Assembly: GCA_024998625.1 (NCBI GenBank)
Contig: JACOEL010000011.1
Coordinates: forward strand, 62,001-126,000
Source of the DNA: Nitrospira sp.
Lineage (GTDB): Bacteria > Nitrospirota > Nitrospiria > Nitrospirales > Nitrospiraceae
DNA length: 64,000 nucleotides
Reading direction: 5' to 3'
In this document: positions 62,181 through 64,000 of the stretch, piece by piece
How positions within the stretch are numbered: position 1 is the first letter of the stretch
Layout of the letters: each line of letters opens with the position of its first letter
Program-made: the position numbers and the translations under genes
The notes under the pieces: model-generated
What the model was told of the DNA's origin: nothing
Databases searched by the model: none
The model's input: only the letters and a program-made list of their open reading frames with translations

Positions 62181-62312
62181 CTATCGCACCCGTGACCTTG
62201 CCGGCCGAGCCGGCCGTACCACCGCATAGGCAGCGCGCCGCTGCCTGGCGAACAGGGCCGTTCCGATGCTCACCACTATTGCCGCGATACCATATACGAA
62301 CATCTGCGTCAT
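62181..62312 (-). CDS. Possible single-span membrane microprotein
   Basis: 43 residues from ATG 62312, with AGGGGG a few bases upstream. MTQMFVYGIAAIVVSIGTAL is a clean membrane helix, followed by a basic tail (FARQRRAAYAVVRPARPARS). It is an unusually good ribosome-binding site for a short frame, and it lies in the otherwise empty space between the zinc-ribbon and SUMF1 genes. Such small proteins often serve as subunits of membrane complexes; none is identified here. Confidence 0.4.
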   Translation of the reverse strand: MTQMFVYGIAAIVVSIGTALFARQRRAAYAVVRPARPARSRVR

Positions 62313-62501
62313 GAATGCCCCCTGATCGTGGCGCGTGGGGGGCGCCGTACTCTCTCCGTGTTATCAGCTGGTTCGCTGAGGGGACGGATTCCTCCGAAGG
62401 AAGAACCCGCCCTCCTCAACGGGAGGCCGCGTGCGGAGTCGCGGTACCTCCTAACGTTCACTACTTCGGACCGGCCCCGATCCCTCGTGCCCGTTCATCG
62501 C

Positions 62502-63332
62502 TCATTTCGCCGTCTCTCCACCCCGGACACACCGGAAACCGGTGCCATGCGTCTGCAGCGCGAATCCTCCTCGTCCCCGTGCCGTCGCGGTGATATCCGA
62601 CTGGGGGCTGTGCCACGACCCTCCACGAATAACCCGGACGATCCCCTTGTCGGGCCCCTGCGGGTTCTTGTCGGGAGCATTCGCGTAATAGTCAGGATCG
62701 TACCAATCCTGCACCCATTCCCGCGCGTTGCCGGACATATCCTTGATACCGTACGGCGAGTCGCCTCCGGACAACGAACCGACGGGGTGCAACGTCTTGT
62801 CGTCGACCCACTCCCGGTCGAAGTTCGCCCGGGTTGGACTCGGGATTTCATTCCCCCACGGGAACATCCGGCCATCGGTGCCGCGCGCGGCCTTCTCCCA
62901 CTCCGCTTCGGTGGGCAGCCGTTTCTTTGCCCACGCGCAATACGCTTTGGCGTCGTACCACGTGACCTGCACAACCGGCAGCTGCTCGATCCCCTTGACA
63001 GAGACCAAGACCCCGGTGCCGTAGGGGTTCGGCGGACTGCGATGACCGGTGGCAGCGACAAACGCCATATAGCGCTCATTGGTCACTTCCACCTGATCGA
63101 TGGCAAACGTATCGACACGAACCGAATGTTGCGGCCATTCGTCGGCCCGCCCCTTGGGATTCTCACTGCCCATCAGAAACGGTCCGCCCGGCACGGTGAC
63201 CATCGGAACCGGATCAAGTTCTTTGACAGGCGGCGCCGCGAGCACAGGTGTCAGGGCGACCGCACAGGTAGCCGTCACGAACAGGCTCATGCATCTCCAC
63301 CTGGTTCTTCTCCTGGTCAAACCTTGAGTCAT
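62502..63332 (-). CDS. SUMF1/formylglycine-generating-enzyme-family exported protein
   Basis: 276 residues. Residues 1-33 contain a signal peptide (MSLFVTATCAVALTPVLA). The SUMF1 fold shows MVTVPGGPFLMGSE, DQVEVTNERYMAFV, RLPTEAEWEKAARGTDGRMF, YGIKDMSGNAREWVQDWYDP, IRGGSWHSP and the end GFRCVRG. The members with true formylglycine activity have two active cysteines; here only the GFRC one is obvious, so a binding or structural role is as likely. The ATG overlaps the upstream gene by four bases. Confidence 0.85.
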   Translation of the reverse strand: MTQGLTRRRTRWRCMSLFVTATCAVALTPVLAAPPVKELDPVPMVTVPGGPFLMGSENPKGRADEWPQHSVRVDTFAIDQVEVTNERYMAFVAATGHRSPPNPYGTGVLVSVKGIEQLPVVQVTWYDAKAYCAWAKKRLPTEAEWEKAARGTDGRMFPWGNEIPSPTRANFDREWVDDKTLHPVGSLSGGDSPYGIKDMSGNAREWVQDWYDPDYYANAPDKNPQGPDKGIVRVIRGGSWHSPQSDITATARGRGGFALQTHGTGFRCVRGGETAK

Positions 63333-63697
63333 TTCTTCTGCTCCTTGCTCCCCGCGATTGCCTGGGCCGTATGAATCTTGATCTCACCGACAAGCCGTTC
63401 CACCTTGCCCGTGTCTCCCCGGTCGGCCGCCTCCTGCGCCTGTGTCACAAGGGTTCTGGCTTCATGCAGATGATGTTCGATCTGCGCCTGCAGATCAGGC
63501 GAGGCCACGGTGCCCCCCAGGGCCGCGCGGTGATACACCTCCCACGCGTGATCCACGCTGTGTTCCGCCTCATGCACCATCTGGAGTTTCTCCGGATGGG
63601 GGTGGCGGCTGGCATCAATCGGACCGGCTTGGAGATCCGCCGTCATCAAGAGCGCGCTGAATCCGCCGACCAGTGTGATCATCGTGCTGTACGTCAT
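63329..63697 (-). CDS. Small exported His-containing helical protein
   Basis: 122 residues from ATG 63697, with an N-terminal signal peptide (TMITLVGGFSALLMTADLQA). The mature part is helical with spaced histidines (HPHPEKLQMVHEAEHSVDHA, then QIEHHLHEARTLVTQAQEAA). This loosely resembles the small metal-binding protein SmbP of ammonia oxidisers, but the repeats are not regular. It overlaps the SUMF1 gene by four bases and probably shares its function. Confidence 0.6.
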   Translation of the reverse strand: MTYSTMITLVGGFSALLMTADLQAGPIDASRHPHPEKLQMVHEAEHSVDHAWEVYHRAALGGTVASPDLQAQIEHHLHEARTLVTQAQEAADRGDTGKVERLVGEIKIHTAQAIAGSKEQKK

Positions 63698-63745
63698 GCC
63701 TCTGCCTCCGTCGGGTGTATGGCGGGCCGGCCCCGCCCTGTGCAC

Positions 63746-64000
63746 TCATCGCCGCTTCATCGACTGTTCGATGAGAGGTCGCAGCTCCAACAATTCAACG
63801 TTCGCCGGATCCATGGCCAAACCCCGGCTGACTGCCTGCTGGGCCTCGCTGAAGCGTTCCCGCCCCATTTCCACCAGCGCGGTGATGTAGCTGTCCCTGA
63901 TGCGCTGCTCCCAGTCGGCCGGAGCCGCCTCGGCGCACCGGAAACCGAGACCGACGCCGTAGCTGTTATTGAGCGGATGATTCCAAAACCGGTGCGTCGA
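63746..64000 (-). CDS. C-terminal end of a second SUMF1-type protein (5' end outside window)
   Basis: 84 codons before the stop at 63746-63748. The visible part starts HRFWNHPLNNSYGVGLGFRC, which matches the C-terminal strand and GFRC end of the SUMF1 fold. A 55-residue tail follows, resembling one TPR-like helix pair (RFSEAQQAVSRGLAMDPANV). The gene continues beyond the right edge. Confidence 0.65.
   Translation of the reverse strand, partial: STHRFWNHPLNNSYGVGLGFRCAEAAPADWEQRIRDSYITALVEMGRERFSEAQQAVSRGLAMDPANVELLELRPLIEQSMKRR

Noticed and set aside
1-64000. CRISPR arrays, insertion sequences, prophage or integrase genes
   Set aside because: I looked for regularly spaced repeats, transposase motifs and phage genes and found none.

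Overview
The window is about 64 kb of a GC-rich bacterial chromosome that I read as a Nitrospira-like nitrite oxidiser (phylum Nitrospirota). This is inferred from gene content, since no 16S or nitrite oxidoreductase gene is present. The strongest pointer is a complex I operon with two NuoM genes and no NuoE or NuoF. I see no CRISPR array, no insertion sequence and no prophage. Nearly every gene is intact and packed into short operons.

Layout. 1-2.6 kb: 3' part of a Tat-exported ABC solute-binding protein and an exported HEAT-repeat protein. 2.8-6.5 kb: tRNA-Leu(UAG), then tig-clpP-clpX, closed by a clear terminator. 6.6-12.9 kb: a tandem pair of PilZ-like proteins, a HEAT lipoprotein, TatA with a very long tail, an M24 peptidase, two uncharacterised genes and a C26-type amidotransferase. 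13-20.3 kb: a cationic amino acid permease, a PsiE-like protein, a duplicated Cys/His protein, and a leftward run of HAD hydrolase, queE, pepA and nagZ. 20.4-23.7 kb: tRNA-Leu(GAG) with a near-perfect promoter, then a PAS histidine kinase with a damaged ATP-binding site and a CheY-like regulator. 23.7-27.7 kb: a PriA homologue with eroded helicase motifs and an OmpA-domain protein.

28.3-42.0 kb is one rightward operon, nuoA-B-C-D-G-I-J-K-L-M-M-N. It lacks nuoH, nuoE and nuoF. The second NuoM has lost a central channel lysine, and NuoG carries ligands for one more 4Fe-4S cluster than usual. A DosR-like palindrome lies about 100 bases upstream. A complex without the NADH module could exchange electrons with ferredoxin, which would suit an organism that fixes CO2 by a reductive TCA cycle; this is inference.

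42-45.8 kb: a CHASE3 kinase, a receiver protein and a hybrid kinase. 45.9-48.6 kb: phosphodiester glycosidase-like protein, rhodanese, small lipoproteins and pyrE. 48.7-49.7 kb: the decayed remnant of a filamentous-haemagglutinin-type adhesin.

49.7-61.7 kb is a long leftward block, much of it joined by 4-base stop/start overlaps. It holds a DUF2878 protein, a Cfa-like methyltransferase, a DUF1365 protein, a FAD oxidoreductase, an SDR, an NTF2-like protein, a chalcone-isomerase-like protein, a CbiX-type chelatase, a frameshifted gene, a DUF523/DUF1722 protein, a photolyase and several membrane or exported proteins. In proteobacteria such genes form singlet-oxygen and light-stress clusters, but the usual sigma factor/ChrR pair is not in the window. 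The right end holds a zinc-ribbon protein, a possible 43-residue membrane protein, two SUMF1-type proteins (one cut by the window edge) and a small His-containing exported protein.
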